From: Roseiarcus sp963741845
GTDB lineage: Bacteria > Pseudomonadota > Alphaproteobacteria > Rhizobiales > Beijerinckiaceae
Direction of reading: 5' to 3'
DNA length: 64,000 nucleotides
NCBI GenBank assembly: GCA_963741845.1
Contig: CAVUJV010000003.1
Location: 47,195 to 111,194, forward strand
Shown here one piece after another: positions 8,547 to 16,453 of the stretch. The notes beneath the pieces were generated by a model. The model searched no databases and was not told the DNA's origin. It saw only the letters and a list, made by a program, of their open reading frames with translations. The number at the start of each line of letters is the position of its first letter. Positions within the stretch are counted from its first letter, which is position 1. The position numbers and the translations under genes are program-made.

Positions 8547-8996
8547 ATGGCCAGGGACCGCGACGCGCAATTGCGCAATCTGATCTCCGGCTACAGCGAT
8601 TCCATTCGCCTGAGCGACATCAAGGCGAATATCGCGGTGCTGTTCGTCGCCATCCAGATGGGCACGACCCTGCAGTTCCGGGATTTCTATCCCTGGTATC
8701 TCAGCACGCCGGTGATCCTCGCGCCGTTCCTGCTGATCTTCATCAACCTGCTCATCTCGGTCTATCCGCGCTATCCGCGCACCGGGCGGCGCCGCTTTCC
8801 GATCCTGCGCAAGGTCAACCCGGAAGATTTCGAATTCATCGCCGACACGAGCGCCGACGTCGACGCGCTGCCGGTGCGCTGCGCCCTGCTCTCGCGCATC
8901 CTCTGGTGGAAGACGATCACCCTGCAGGCCGCCTATGTCCTTTCGATGATCTGCCTCGCGGTTGCGCTGATTCTTCTGTTCGTCAGTCACCTATGA
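8547..8996 (+). CDS. small three-helix membrane protein, paralogue 2
   Basis: 149 residues from ATG 8547; a GTG at 8544 is an alternative. It shares with its upstream neighbour the blocks LISGYSDSIR.SDIKANIAVLFVA, YPRYPRTGRRRF, PEDF and RCALLSRILWWKT, and has three predicted membrane helices (about 29-45, 53-75, 122-147). The pair is separated by 52 bases and is probably co-transcribed after an ancient tandem duplication. Its last six bases overlap the 3' end of ecm on the other strand. Function unknown. Confidence 0.75.
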   Translation: MARDRDAQLRNLISGYSDSIRLSDIKANIAVLFVAIQMGTTLQFRDFYPWYLSTPVILAPFLLIFINLLISVYPRYPRTGRRRFPILRKVNPEDFEFIADTSADVDALPVRCALLSRILWWKTITLQAAYVLSMICLAVALILLFVSHL

Positions 8997-11003
8997 GGCG
9001 CGCGCCGCCGTTTTCGCATTGTCGAAACGGCGCTCGACCTCGGCGACGATCTCGCCGAGCATCGCGTTGATCTCGTAATCCTTCGGCGTATAGACGGCCG
9101 CGACGCCTGCGGCGCGCAGCCTTTCGGCGTCCGCGGGCGGAATGATGCCGCCGACGACGACCGGCACGTCGCCGAGCCTCGCGGCGCGCAAGGCGCCGAG
9201 CACGTCCTCCGTCAGCGCGACATGCGAGCCGGAAAGGATCGAAAGCCCGATGCAATGCGCGCCCGAGCGGGCGCGCTCCACGATCTCGGCCGGCGTGAAG
9301 CGGATGCCGTCATAGACGACGTCCATGCCCGCGTCGGTCGCGCGCGCCGCGATCTGCTCCGCGCCGTTGGAATGGCCGTCGAGGCCCGGCTTGCCGATGA
9401 TGAAGCGGATGCGGCGGCCGAGCTTCAGCGACACGCGCTCCACTTCGCCGCGCAGGGCGTCGAGGCCCGCCGCCTCCTGCCTCGCGCGTGGGCTGACGCC
9501 GGTCGGCGCGCGATATTCGCCGAATTCGGCCCGCAGCGCGTCGCCCCACTCGCCGGTCGTGACGCCGGCCTTCGCCGCCTCGACGGAAGCGGGCATGATA
9601 TTGACGCCGCTCGCGGCGGCCGAGCGAAGCGCCCGGATCGCCTCGCGCACGCGCGCCTCGTCGCGGCTGGCGCGCCAGGCTTTCAGCCGTTCGATCTGCT
9701 CGGCCTCGGCTTCCCTGGAAGGGACGAGGATCGTGTTCTCGCCCGCCGTCAGCGGCGAAGGCTCGGAATTGGTGAAGGCGTTGACGCCGACGACGATCTG
9801 CTCGCCGCGCTCGATCGCTTCGAGCCGCCGCATATTGGATTCGACGAGCTTGGCCTTGAGCGCGCCCGTCTCGATAGCCTTGACGGCGCCGCCCATCGCG
9901 TCGATGGCGGCGATCTCGGTCAGGGCCTCGCCCCTGAGCCTGTCCACGAGCGTGGCGATCTCCTTCGAGCCGTCGAAGATGTCGCCGAATTCGAGCAGGT
10001 CGGTCTCGTAGGCCATGATCTGCTGCAACCTGAGCGACCATTGCTGGTCGAAGGGGCGCGGCAGGCCCAGGGCCTCGTTCCAGGCCGGAAGCTGCACCGC
10101 GCGGGCGCGGGCGTCCTTCGACAGCACGACCGACAGCATCTCGATGAGAATGCGATAGGCGTTGTTTTCGGGCTGCTGCTCGGTCAGGCCCAGCGAATTC
10201 ACCTGCACGCCGTAGCGGAAGCGGCGCTTCGCCGGGTCTTTCACGCCGTAGCGGTCGCGCGTGATCTCGTCCCAGAGCGAAACGAAAGCGCGCATCTTCG
10301 CAAGTTCGGTGACGAAGCGCATGCCCGCATTGACGAAGAACGAGATGCGCGACACCACCTCGGCGAAGCCCGCCTCGTCCGCCTCGCCGCTCGCCCGCAC
10401 GCGGTCGAGCACGGCGATGGCGGTGGCGAGCGCGTAGGAAAGCTCCTGCACCGGCGTCGCGCCGGCCTCCTGCAGATGGTAGGAGCAGACGTTCATCGGA
10501 TTCCACTTCGGCGTCTCGCGGGCGCAGAAGAGGATGAGATCCTTGGTCAGCCGGAGCGACGGATCGGGCGGGAAAACGTAGGAGCCGCGCGCGAGATATT
10601 CCTTGATGATGTCGTTCTGCGTGGTCCCCTGAAGCGCGGTGCGCGGCGCGCCCTGCTCGTCCGCCGCGGCGATATAGAGCGCCATCAGCCACGGCGCGGT
10701 GGCGTTGATCGTCATCGACGTGTTCATCGAGGCGATCGGAATCTCATCGAAGAGCGCTCGCATATCGCCGAGATGGGAGACGGCCACGCCGACCTTGCCG
10801 ACTTCGCCCTTCGCCAGCGGATGGTCGCTGTCGAGCCCGGTCTGGGTCGGCAGGTCGAAGGCGATCGAAAGGCCGGTCTGGCCCTTGGCGAGGTTCTGGC
10901 GGTAAAGCCTGTTCGACTCGCGCGCCGTCGAATGGCCCGCGTAGGTGCGGAAAATCCACGGCTTGTCCTTGCGGACGGGCTGCGTCTGACCGCCTTCCGC
11001 CAT
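8991..11003 (-). CDS. ecm: ethylmalonyl-CoA mutase (MeaA-type)
   Basis: 670 residues. A B12-dependent acyl-CoA mutase: the catalytic barrel domain begins RTYAGHSTARESNRLYR, and the C-terminal cobalamin-binding domain has the DxHxxG motif LDGHSNG near residue 540 followed by SILSGSH and VVVGGIIP. It converts ethylmalonyl-CoA to methylsuccinyl-CoA in the ethylmalonyl-CoA pathway for acetyl-CoA assimilation. The single-chain MeaA type and the divergent ccr neighbour favour Ecm over methylmalonyl-CoA mutase. The start at 11003 is chosen because the family begins shortly before PWIFRTYAGHS and GAGGAAAGCGAGGCAGGA precedes it; the open frame extends further but without similarity. Confidence 0.93.
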   Translation of the reverse strand: MAEGGQTQPVRKDKPWIFRTYAGHSTARESNRLYRQNLAKGQTGLSIAFDLPTQTGLDSDHPLAKGEVGKVGVAVSHLGDMRALFDEIPIASMNTSMTINATAPWLMALYIAAADEQGAPRTALQGTTQNDIIKEYLARGSYVFPPDPSLRLTKDLILFCARETPKWNPMNVCSYHLQEAGATPVQELSYALATAIAVLDRVRASGEADEAGFAEVVSRISFFVNAGMRFVTELAKMRAFVSLWDEITRDRYGVKDPAKRRFRYGVQVNSLGLTEQQPENNAYRILIEMLSVVLSKDARARAVQLPAWNEALGLPRPFDQQWSLRLQQIMAYETDLLEFGDIFDGSKEIATLVDRLRGEALTEIAAIDAMGGAVKAIETGALKAKLVESNMRRLEAIERGEQIVVGVNAFTNSEPSPLTAGENTILVPSREAEAEQIERLKAWRASRDEARVREAIRALRSAAASGVNIMPASVEAAKAGVTTGEWGDALRAEFGEYRAPTGVSPRARQEAAGLDALRGEVERVSLKLGRRIRFIIGKPGLDGHSNGAEQIAARATDAGMDVVYDGIRFTPAEIVERARSGAHCIGLSILSGSHVALTEDVLGALRAARLGDVPVVVGGIIPPADAERLRAAGVAAVYTPKDYEINAMLGEIVAEVERRFDNAKTAARAS

Positions 11004-11311
11004 TCCTGCCTCGCTTTCCTCTCGGGCCCCGCGCACGGGCTTTTTGTGCGCAGCACAATCGCAGAAAATGGGCGCCGCGCCACAATTTGATCGGAGCGCA
11101 GACGCCAGCGCTCTCAGCCAAAGGTCTAAGAGCCTATCGCCAATAGATAATTCCGATTGCATAATCGGGCGCCGGCAAAAGACGGGCAGCGACTAAAGCC
11201 GGATTGATTTTCCGCTGCGAAAGCGCAATGTCTGAAAGTGTGCGTCGCAATATCCGGGGTTTCCTCCGCCCCTCTGTCAGCTCAAAGACGCAGCGCGTTG
11301 AGGAAAGGCCC
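11004..11311. promoter_or_regulatory. divergent ecm/ccr control region with two perfect inverted repeats
   Basis: There is no gene in this 308-base divergent region. Two perfect inverted repeats are visible: TTGTGC-GCA-GCACAA at 11044-11058, 41 bases before the ecm start, and CCGATT-GCAT-AATCGG at 11153-11168, near the midpoint. A weaker TGCG-AAAG-CGCA lies at 11216-11227 on the ccr side. The first has the same TTnTGC-N3-GCAnAA form as the phasin promoter repeat at 396-410. Which regulators bind is unknown; candidates are PhaR-like, ScfR-like and TetR-type CcrR proteins. Confidence 0.55.
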
Positions 11312-12598
11312 ATGAATTCTCACCCCGTCGTCCGCGACGCTTCCGTCCCGGGACCGATCAAGGACCTCTATGAGATCGGCGAGATTCCGCCGCTCGGGCA
11401 TGTGCCGAAGTCCATGTACGCCTGGGCCATCCGCAAGGAGCGGCACGGGCCGCCCGAGCAGTCGATGCAGATCGAGGTCGTGCCCACCTGGCCGCTCGAC
11501 AGCCACGACGTGCTCGTGTTCGTGATGGCGGCGGGCGTCAATTACAACGGCGTCTGGGCCGCGCTCGGCGAGCCGGTGTCGACGCTCGACGTTCACAAGA
11601 ATCCCTATCACGTCGCCGGCTCCGACGCGTCCGGCATCGTCTGGGCGGTCGGCTCCAAGGTGAAGCGCTGGAAGGTCGGGGACGAGGTCGTCGTCCATTG
11701 CAACCAGGACGACGGCGACGACGAGGAATGCAACGGCGGCGATCCGATGTTCTCCGCTTCGCAGCGCATCTGGGGCTACGAGACGCCGGACGGCTCCTTC
11801 GCCCAGTTCTGCCGGGTGCAGGACCGGCAATTGATGCCGCGCCCCAAGCACCTCACCTGGGAGGAGGCGGCCTCCTATACGCTGACGCTGGCGACCGCCT
11901 ACCGCATGCTGTTCGGCCACGAGCCGCATCGCCTGAAGCCCGGCGACAACGTGCTCGTCTGGGGCGCCTCCGGGGGCCTCGGGGTCTTCGGCGTTCAGCT
12001 TTGCGCGGCGGCCGGCGCCAACGCCATCGGCGTCATCTCCGACGAGACGAAGCGCGAATATGTGATGTCGCTCGGCGCGAAGGGCGTGCTCAACCGCAAG
12101 GACTTCAACTGCTGGGGGCAACTGCCGAAGGTCAATTCGCCGGAATACAACACTTACATGGCGGAGGCGCGCAAGTTCGGGAAGGCGATCTGGAACATCA
12201 CCGGCAAGCAGGACGTCGACACGGTGTTCGAACACCCCGGCGAGCAGACCTTTCCGGTCTCCTGCTTCGTGGTGAAGCGCGGCGGAATGGTGGTGTTCTG
12301 CGCCGGCACGACCGGCTTCAACCTCACCTTCGACGCGCGTTTCGTCTGGATGCGGCAGAAGCGCATCCAGGGTTCGCATTTCGCCCATCTGAAGCAGGCC
12401 TCGGCCGCCAACAAATTCGTGCTCGACCGGCGGATCGATCCCTGCATGTCGGAGGTGTTCCCCTGGGACCAGATCCCGGCGGCGCACACCAAGATGTGGA
12501 AGAACCAGCACAAGCCCGGCAATATGGCGGTTCTCGTCAATGCGCCGACGACGGGCCTGCGCACCTTCGAGGACGCAATCGCGGCGGCGAAGAAATAG
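11312..12598 (+). CDS. ccr: crotonyl-CoA carboxylase/reductase
   Basis: 428 residues, family length. An MDR-superfamily reductase with the Ccr-specific features YNGVWAALGEPVS, HVAGSDASGIVWAVG, the nucleotide-binding GASGGLGVFGVQLC, and HPGEQTFPVSCFVVKRGG. It carboxylates and reduces crotonyl-CoA to ethylmalonyl-CoA with NADPH and CO2, the key step of the ethylmalonyl-CoA pathway. The ATG at 11312 follows GAGGAAAGG; an upstream in-frame extension from 11204 shows no similarity. It diverges from ecm. The next gene, rpiA, is 131 bases on and probably separate. Confidence 0.97.
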   Translation: MNSHPVVRDASVPGPIKDLYEIGEIPPLGHVPKSMYAWAIRKERHGPPEQSMQIEVVPTWPLDSHDVLVFVMAAGVNYNGVWAALGEPVSTLDVHKNPYHVAGSDASGIVWAVGSKVKRWKVGDEVVVHCNQDDGDDEECNGGDPMFSASQRIWGYETPDGSFAQFCRVQDRQLMPRPKHLTWEEAASYTLTLATAYRMLFGHEPHRLKPGDNVLVWGASGGLGVFGVQLCAAAGANAIGVISDETKREYVMSLGAKGVLNRKDFNCWGQLPKVNSPEYNTYMAEARKFGKAIWNITGKQDVDTVFEHPGEQTFPVSCFVVKRGGMVVFCAGTTGFNLTFDARFVWMRQKRIQGSHFAHLKQASAANKFVLDRRIDPCMSEVFPWDQIPAAHTKMWKNQHKPGNMAVLVNAPTTGLRTFEDAIAAAKK

Positions 12599-12729
12599 TC
12601 TCGTCCTCGTCTCACTTGGAGTTTGCCAACCACCGCGCCAGGGGCTAAAGCGGCTGCCGCCTTTGCGTCTTTCGGCGCGCGGCGTCCTTCAACCCGCGGG
12701 CTCGAAGCCCCCTCGGGGGCGATCCAGAG

Positions 12730-13437
12730 ATGGCGGCGGACGAAAACAAGGAGCGGCTGAAGATCGAGGCGGCGCGCCGCGCCCTCGACCTTGTCGAACC
12801 GGGCATGCGGCTCGGCCTCGGCTCGGGCACGACTTCGCGCCATTTCGTGGATCTGCTCGGGCAAAGGGTCGCGGCCGGCCTCAGGCTCAACTGCGTGGCG
12901 ACATCGGAAGCCACCGAGGCGCAGGCCAGAAGCCTTGGGATTCCGGTCACGACGCTCGACGAATTGCCGGAGCTTGACCTCACTGTGGACGGGGCCGACG
13001 AGATCGACCCCGAGCTTCGCCTCATCAAGGGCGGCGGCGGCGCGCTCCTGCGGGAGAAGATCGTGGCCTCGGCCTCGCGGCGCATGGCGGTGATCGCCGA
13101 TTCCAGCAAGCTCGTGTCCCGGCTCGGCGCCTTTCCGCTGCCGGTCGAGGTCGTGCCTTTCGGCCTTACCGCGACGACACATCATATCGAGACGGCGCTC
13201 AGCCGTCTCGGCTTCCCGGGCGAGAGCGTGAAGCTGCGCGGCGGCGCAAAGCCCTTCGTCACCGACGGCGGCCATTACATCCTCGATTGCAGCCTGGGCG
13301 CAATTCCCGATCCGGAGCGGCTCGCCAAGACGCTTTCCGGCATCCCCGGCGTCGTCGAGCATGGGCTGTTCATCGGCCTCGCCCGCGCCGCCTTCATCGC
13401 CGGCGCCGACAAGGTCGAAGCGCTCGGTCGGATCTGA
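12730..13437 (+). CDS. rpiA: ribose-5-phosphate isomerase A
   Basis: 235 residues. Contains the RpiA motifs GLGSGTTSRHFVD, DLTVDGADEIDPELRLIKGGGGALLREKI and LRGGAKPFVTDGGHYILD. It interconverts ribose-5-phosphate and ribulose-5-phosphate in the pentose phosphate pathway. A tight hairpin GCCCCC-TC-GGGGGC (12706-12719) lies just before the start and could lower initiation. The DUF2059 gene follows after 23 bases and gor after that, so a three-gene operon is likely. Confidence 0.96.
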   Translation: MAADENKERLKIEAARRALDLVEPGMRLGLGSGTTSRHFVDLLGQRVAAGLRLNCVATSEATEAQARSLGIPVTTLDELPELDLTVDGADEIDPELRLIKGGGGALLREKIVASASRRMAVIADSSKLVSRLGAFPLPVEVVPFGLTATTHHIETALSRLGFPGESVKLRGGAKPFVTDGGHYILDCSLGAIPDPERLAKTLSGIPGVVEHGLFIGLARAAFIAGADKVEALGRI

Positions 13438-13460
13438 TCCCCACCCAGGAGTTTGTCTGC

Positions 13461-13970
13461 ATGTTCGCCAAGCGAACCCTTTCCGCCCTGCTTCTCGGCG
13501 CTGCTCTCCTCGCTGCGCCGAGCGCATTCGCCGCCGACGCCACAACCCCGCCTTCGCCGGCCGCGCTCGCCGCGGCGGACCAGCTTCTGACCACCATGGG
13601 GGTCAAGCAGACGATCGCGACCGTCGTGCCGTCGATGCTCGCCGAACTCGAAGCGAACATCACGAAGACTCGCCCGGACATTCGCGACAGCCTGAGGGAA
13701 ACGCTGAAGTCCATTCAGCCCGATTTCGACAAGACCGCGAAGGAGACCTATGAGAAGGCGGAAGCGCTCCTGACGTTGCAGATGACGGACAAGGAGCTGG
13801 AGCAGGTGGCGACTTTCTTCGCGAGCCCGGTGGGCAAGAAGTTTCTCGCGACCCAACCCGTCTTCTTTCAGCAGCTTCAGGGCCTCCTCGATCCCTGGCG
13901 CCAGCAGCTCTCGACCGACATCGTCACGCGCGCCCGCGATGAGATGAAGAAGAAGGGCATCGACTTCTAG
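13461..13970 (+). CDS. DUF2059 domain secreted protein
   Basis: 169 residues. The signal peptide MFAKRTLSALLLGAALLAAPSAFA is cleaved at about residue 24. It is followed by an all-helical domain with MTDKELEQVATFFASPVGKKFL and RARDEMKKKGI, typical of DUF2059. The role is unknown; family members are periplasmic. CCAGGAG lies ahead of the ATG. It sits between rpiA and gor with short gaps (23 and 10 bases). Confidence 0.85.
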   Translation: MFAKRTLSALLLGAALLAAPSAFAADATTPPSPAALAAADQLLTTMGVKQTIATVVPSMLAELEANITKTRPDIRDSLRETLKSIQPDFDKTAKETYEKAEALLTLQMTDKELEQVATFFASPVGKKFLATQPVFFQQLQGLLDPWRQQLSTDIVTRARDEMKKKGIDF

Positions 13971-13980
13971 GATCGCGCGG

Positions 13981-15366
13981 ATGGCTTACGACGCCGATTT
14001 CTTCGTCATCGGCGCCGGATCTGGCGGAGTGAGGGCCGCGCGCATCGCCGCGCAGAACGGCGCGCGAACGATCGTCGCCGAAGAGAGCCGGATCGGCGGC
14101 ACCTGCGTCATCCGGGGCTGCGTCCCCAAGAAGCTCTACGTCTACGCGAGCCGTTTCGCGGACGATTTCGCCGACGCGGCCGGTTTCGGCTGGACGGTCG
14201 GCGCGGCCTCTTTCGACTGGCCGAAGCTCGTCGCGGCGAAGGAGAAGGAGGTGAGCCGGCTCTCGGCCGCCTATCGCCGGAACCTTGAGGCCTCGGGCGC
14301 CGAACTCGTCGAGGAGCGGGCGACGGTCGTGGGTCCGCATGAGGTTCGGCTCGCGAGCGGACGGACGGTCAGCGCCGAACATATTCTGGTCGCCGTGGGC
14401 TCGCGCCCCGCTCTCCCGCAAGGCGTCGAGGGGCTCGAGCATACGATCACGTCGAACGAGCTGTTCGACCTTCCGGTCTTTCCGCGCCGCCTTCTGGTGG
14501 TCGGGGGCGGCTATATCGGAGTCGAATTCGCGGCCCTGTTCCAGCGGCTCGGCGCGGAGGTGACGCAGGTTTTGCGCGCGCCGAACGTGTTGCGCGGTTT
14601 CGACGACGACATGCGCGCGGGCGTCCGCGATGCGCTTCAGCGCGCCGGCGTCGCGATCCGGTTCGGGGTCCTGCCCCAACGCTTCGAGCGCGGGCCCGAC
14701 GGATCGCTCCGCGTCACGCTGACCGACGGAAGCGCGATCGAGGTCGATCAGGCGCTGATGGCGACGGGCCGCCTGCCCCACACGCATGGACTCGGACTTG
14801 AGAGCGCGGGCGTGAGGATCAGCGAGCACGGCGCCGTCAAGGTCGACGATTGCTGGACGAGTTCGACGCCGTCGATCCACGCGATCGGCGACGTCACCCA
14901 TCGCGTCAACCTGACGCCGGTCGCGATCCGCGAGGGCCATGCGCTCGCCGACCGGCTGTTCGGACAGGGCAAGCGCAAGATGCGCTACGACGCGATCGCC
15001 CATGTGGTGTTCTGCACGCCCGAGCTTGGCGCGGTCGGCCTCACCGAAGCGGAGGCGCTCGCGCAATATCCCGACCTCGACATCTACAAGGCCGACTTCC
15101 GGCCGATGAAGGCGACGCTATCGGGCAGCGCCGAACGGGCGATCATGAAGCTCGTGGTGGACGCGAAGACGCAGCGGATCGTCGGCGCGCATATCCTCTC
15201 GGAGGCGGCGGGCGAGATGATCCAGCTCGTTGCGATTCCCATGACCATGGGCGCGACCAAGGCCGATTTCGACGCGACCGTCGCCGTCCACCCGACCGCG
15301 GCGGAGGAGCTCGTCACGATGAGCGCGCCGTCGGTGAGATACCGGGGCGGCGTGAAGTTGGGGTGA
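13981..15366 (+). CDS. gor: glutathione-disulfide reductase
   Basis: 461 residues. FAD-binding GAGSGGVRAARIAA, the redox-active pair Cys42/Cys47 in GGTCVIRGCVPKK, NADPH-binding VVGGGYIGVEFAALFQRLG with downstream arginines, and C-terminal HPTAAEELVTM with the active-site His. It reduces glutathione disulfide with NADPH in the cytosol. It is the third gene of the rpiA run, and a hairpin follows at 15418-15433. Confidence 0.95.
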   Translation: MAYDADFFVIGAGSGGVRAARIAAQNGARTIVAEESRIGGTCVIRGCVPKKLYVYASRFADDFADAAGFGWTVGAASFDWPKLVAAKEKEVSRLSAAYRRNLEASGAELVEERATVVGPHEVRLASGRTVSAEHILVAVGSRPALPQGVEGLEHTITSNELFDLPVFPRRLLVVGGGYIGVEFAALFQRLGAEVTQVLRAPNVLRGFDDDMRAGVRDALQRAGVAIRFGVLPQRFERGPDGSLRVTLTDGSAIEVDQALMATGRLPHTHGLGLESAGVRISEHGAVKVDDCWTSSTPSIHAIGDVTHRVNLTPVAIREGHALADRLFGQGKRKMRYDAIAHVVFCTPELGAVGLTEAEALAQYPDLDIYKADFRPMKATLSGSAERAIMKLVVDAKTQRIVGAHILSEAAGEMIQLVAIPMTMGATKADFDATVAVHPTAAEELVTMSAPSVRYRGGVKLG

Positions 15367-15417
15367 GGTTGGTTGGTCGCCGCCGTCGGGCCAATCGACA
15401 GGCTTTGACGTCTTCAT

Positions 15418-15433
15418 CGCGGCTCCGGCCGCG
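15418..15433. terminator. GC hairpin between convergent gor and hisG
   Basis: CGCGGC-TCCG-GCCGCG forms a six-base-pair stem with a four-base loop about 50 bases after the gor stop and 20 bases before the hisG 3' end. There is no clear T run. A bidirectional terminator is likely by position. Confidence 0.4.
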
Positions 15434-15451
15434 GGCCGACCGTCGACGGAG

Positions 15452-16453
15452 CTACGCCTCCCCCAGCCGCTTCTCCAGCGCTTCGTAAAGCGGATTCCTC
15501 GCGTCGAAAATCTGTTCGAGCGCGGCGACGGCGACGCGGCTCGCGCCTTTCGTCAGCAGCCAGGCGGCAAGGTCCGCCGCCTTTTCCCGCGCGCAGTGCA
15601 GAGCCACGTGGCCGTGAGCGTCGACCGCCTCGCCGTAAGCGGGCGTCGCGCCGAATTTCGCCTCGGCCTCTTCCGCCAGCCCCTCGGCCGCGCCCGACAG
15701 GCGCGCCCGCACTTCGCGCGAGCGCCGGGCCTCTTCGCTCGCCGCGATCCGGTCGAGGATGGCGCGGGCGGATTTGCGGGCCGCCGGGCCCCAGGGCGCG
15801 GCGAGGGACGCGACGAGATTGGCCTGCGATTTGAGGATCAGGCCGTCGTCGAGCGTCTTCAACGCATTGGCGGCGAGCGTCGCGCCGGTCGTCGTGATGT
15901 CGACGATGACCTCGGCGTTCCCGGCCGCCGGCGCGCCCTCGGTCGCCCCGAGGCTTTCGACGATCCGGTAGTCCGCCACCCCATGCTCGGCGAAAAAGCG
16001 GCGTGTGAGGTTCACGTATTTGGTCGCGACCCGCATGCGGTCGCCGCGCCGCGCGCGATAAGCGGAGGCGACATCTTCGAGGTCGGCCATGGTGCGAACG
16101 TCGATCCAGGCCTGCGGCGCGGCGACGACGACGCTGGCTCGGCCGAAGCCGAGGGGCGCCAGCAGTTCGAGCCGCGCGTCCGCGGCCTTCTCGCGCACGA
16201 GATCCTCGCCCGTGACGCCAAAATGCGCCGCCCCCGCCGCGAGCTGCGCGACGATCTCGGAGGCCGAGACGAAGGCCACCTCGACGCCGGGGAAACCCGC
16301 GAGCGCGCCGCGATAGTCGCGCGCGCCGCGCCCCGGCGCCCATTCGAGCCCGGCGCGTGCGAAGAATTCCGCCGCCTGCTCCTGCAACCTGCCCTTGGAG
16401 GGGACGGCGAGGACGAAAGGCGGCTCGGCCGGCGGCTGCGCGTCGAATCCCAT
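15452..16453 (-). CDS. hisG: ATP phosphoribosyltransferase
   Basis: 333 residues. Begins with VLAVPSKGRLQEQAAEFFARAG and carries the HisG signature near the middle (AEVIVDITTTGATLAANALK, for PRPP binding). It catalyses the first step of histidine biosynthesis. The ATG overlaps the hisZ stop by one base (TGATG), so the pair is translationally coupled. The length and companion gene agree with a HisZ-dependent enzyme, although most HisZ-dependent HisG proteins are shorter; the C-terminal third here resembles the alphaproteobacterial form. Confidence 0.93.
   Translation of the reverse strand: MGFDAQPPAEPPFVLAVPSKGRLQEQAAEFFARAGLEWAPGRGARDYRGALAGFPGVEVAFVSASEIVAQLAAGAAHFGVTGEDLVREKAADARLELLAPLGFGRASVVVAAPQAWIDVRTMADLEDVASAYRARRGDRMRVATKYVNLTRRFFAEHGVADYRIVESLGATEGAPAAGNAEVIVDITTTGATLAANALKTLDDGLILKSQANLVASLAAPWGPAARKSARAILDRIAASEEARRSREVRARLSGAAEGLAEEAEAKFGATPAYGEAVDAHGHVALHCAREKAADLAAWLLTKGASRVAVAALEQIFDARNPLYEALEKRLGEA

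Noticed and set aside
8030..8996. A complete Pycsar or CBASS defence system
   Set aside because: Only possible effector-like membrane proteins are seen; the neighbours are an epoxide hydrolase and ecm, with no cyclase or CD-NTase.
9222..11090. 622-codon forward open frame opposite ecm
   Set aside because: Antisense shadow of ecm, which has full family similarity on the other strand.
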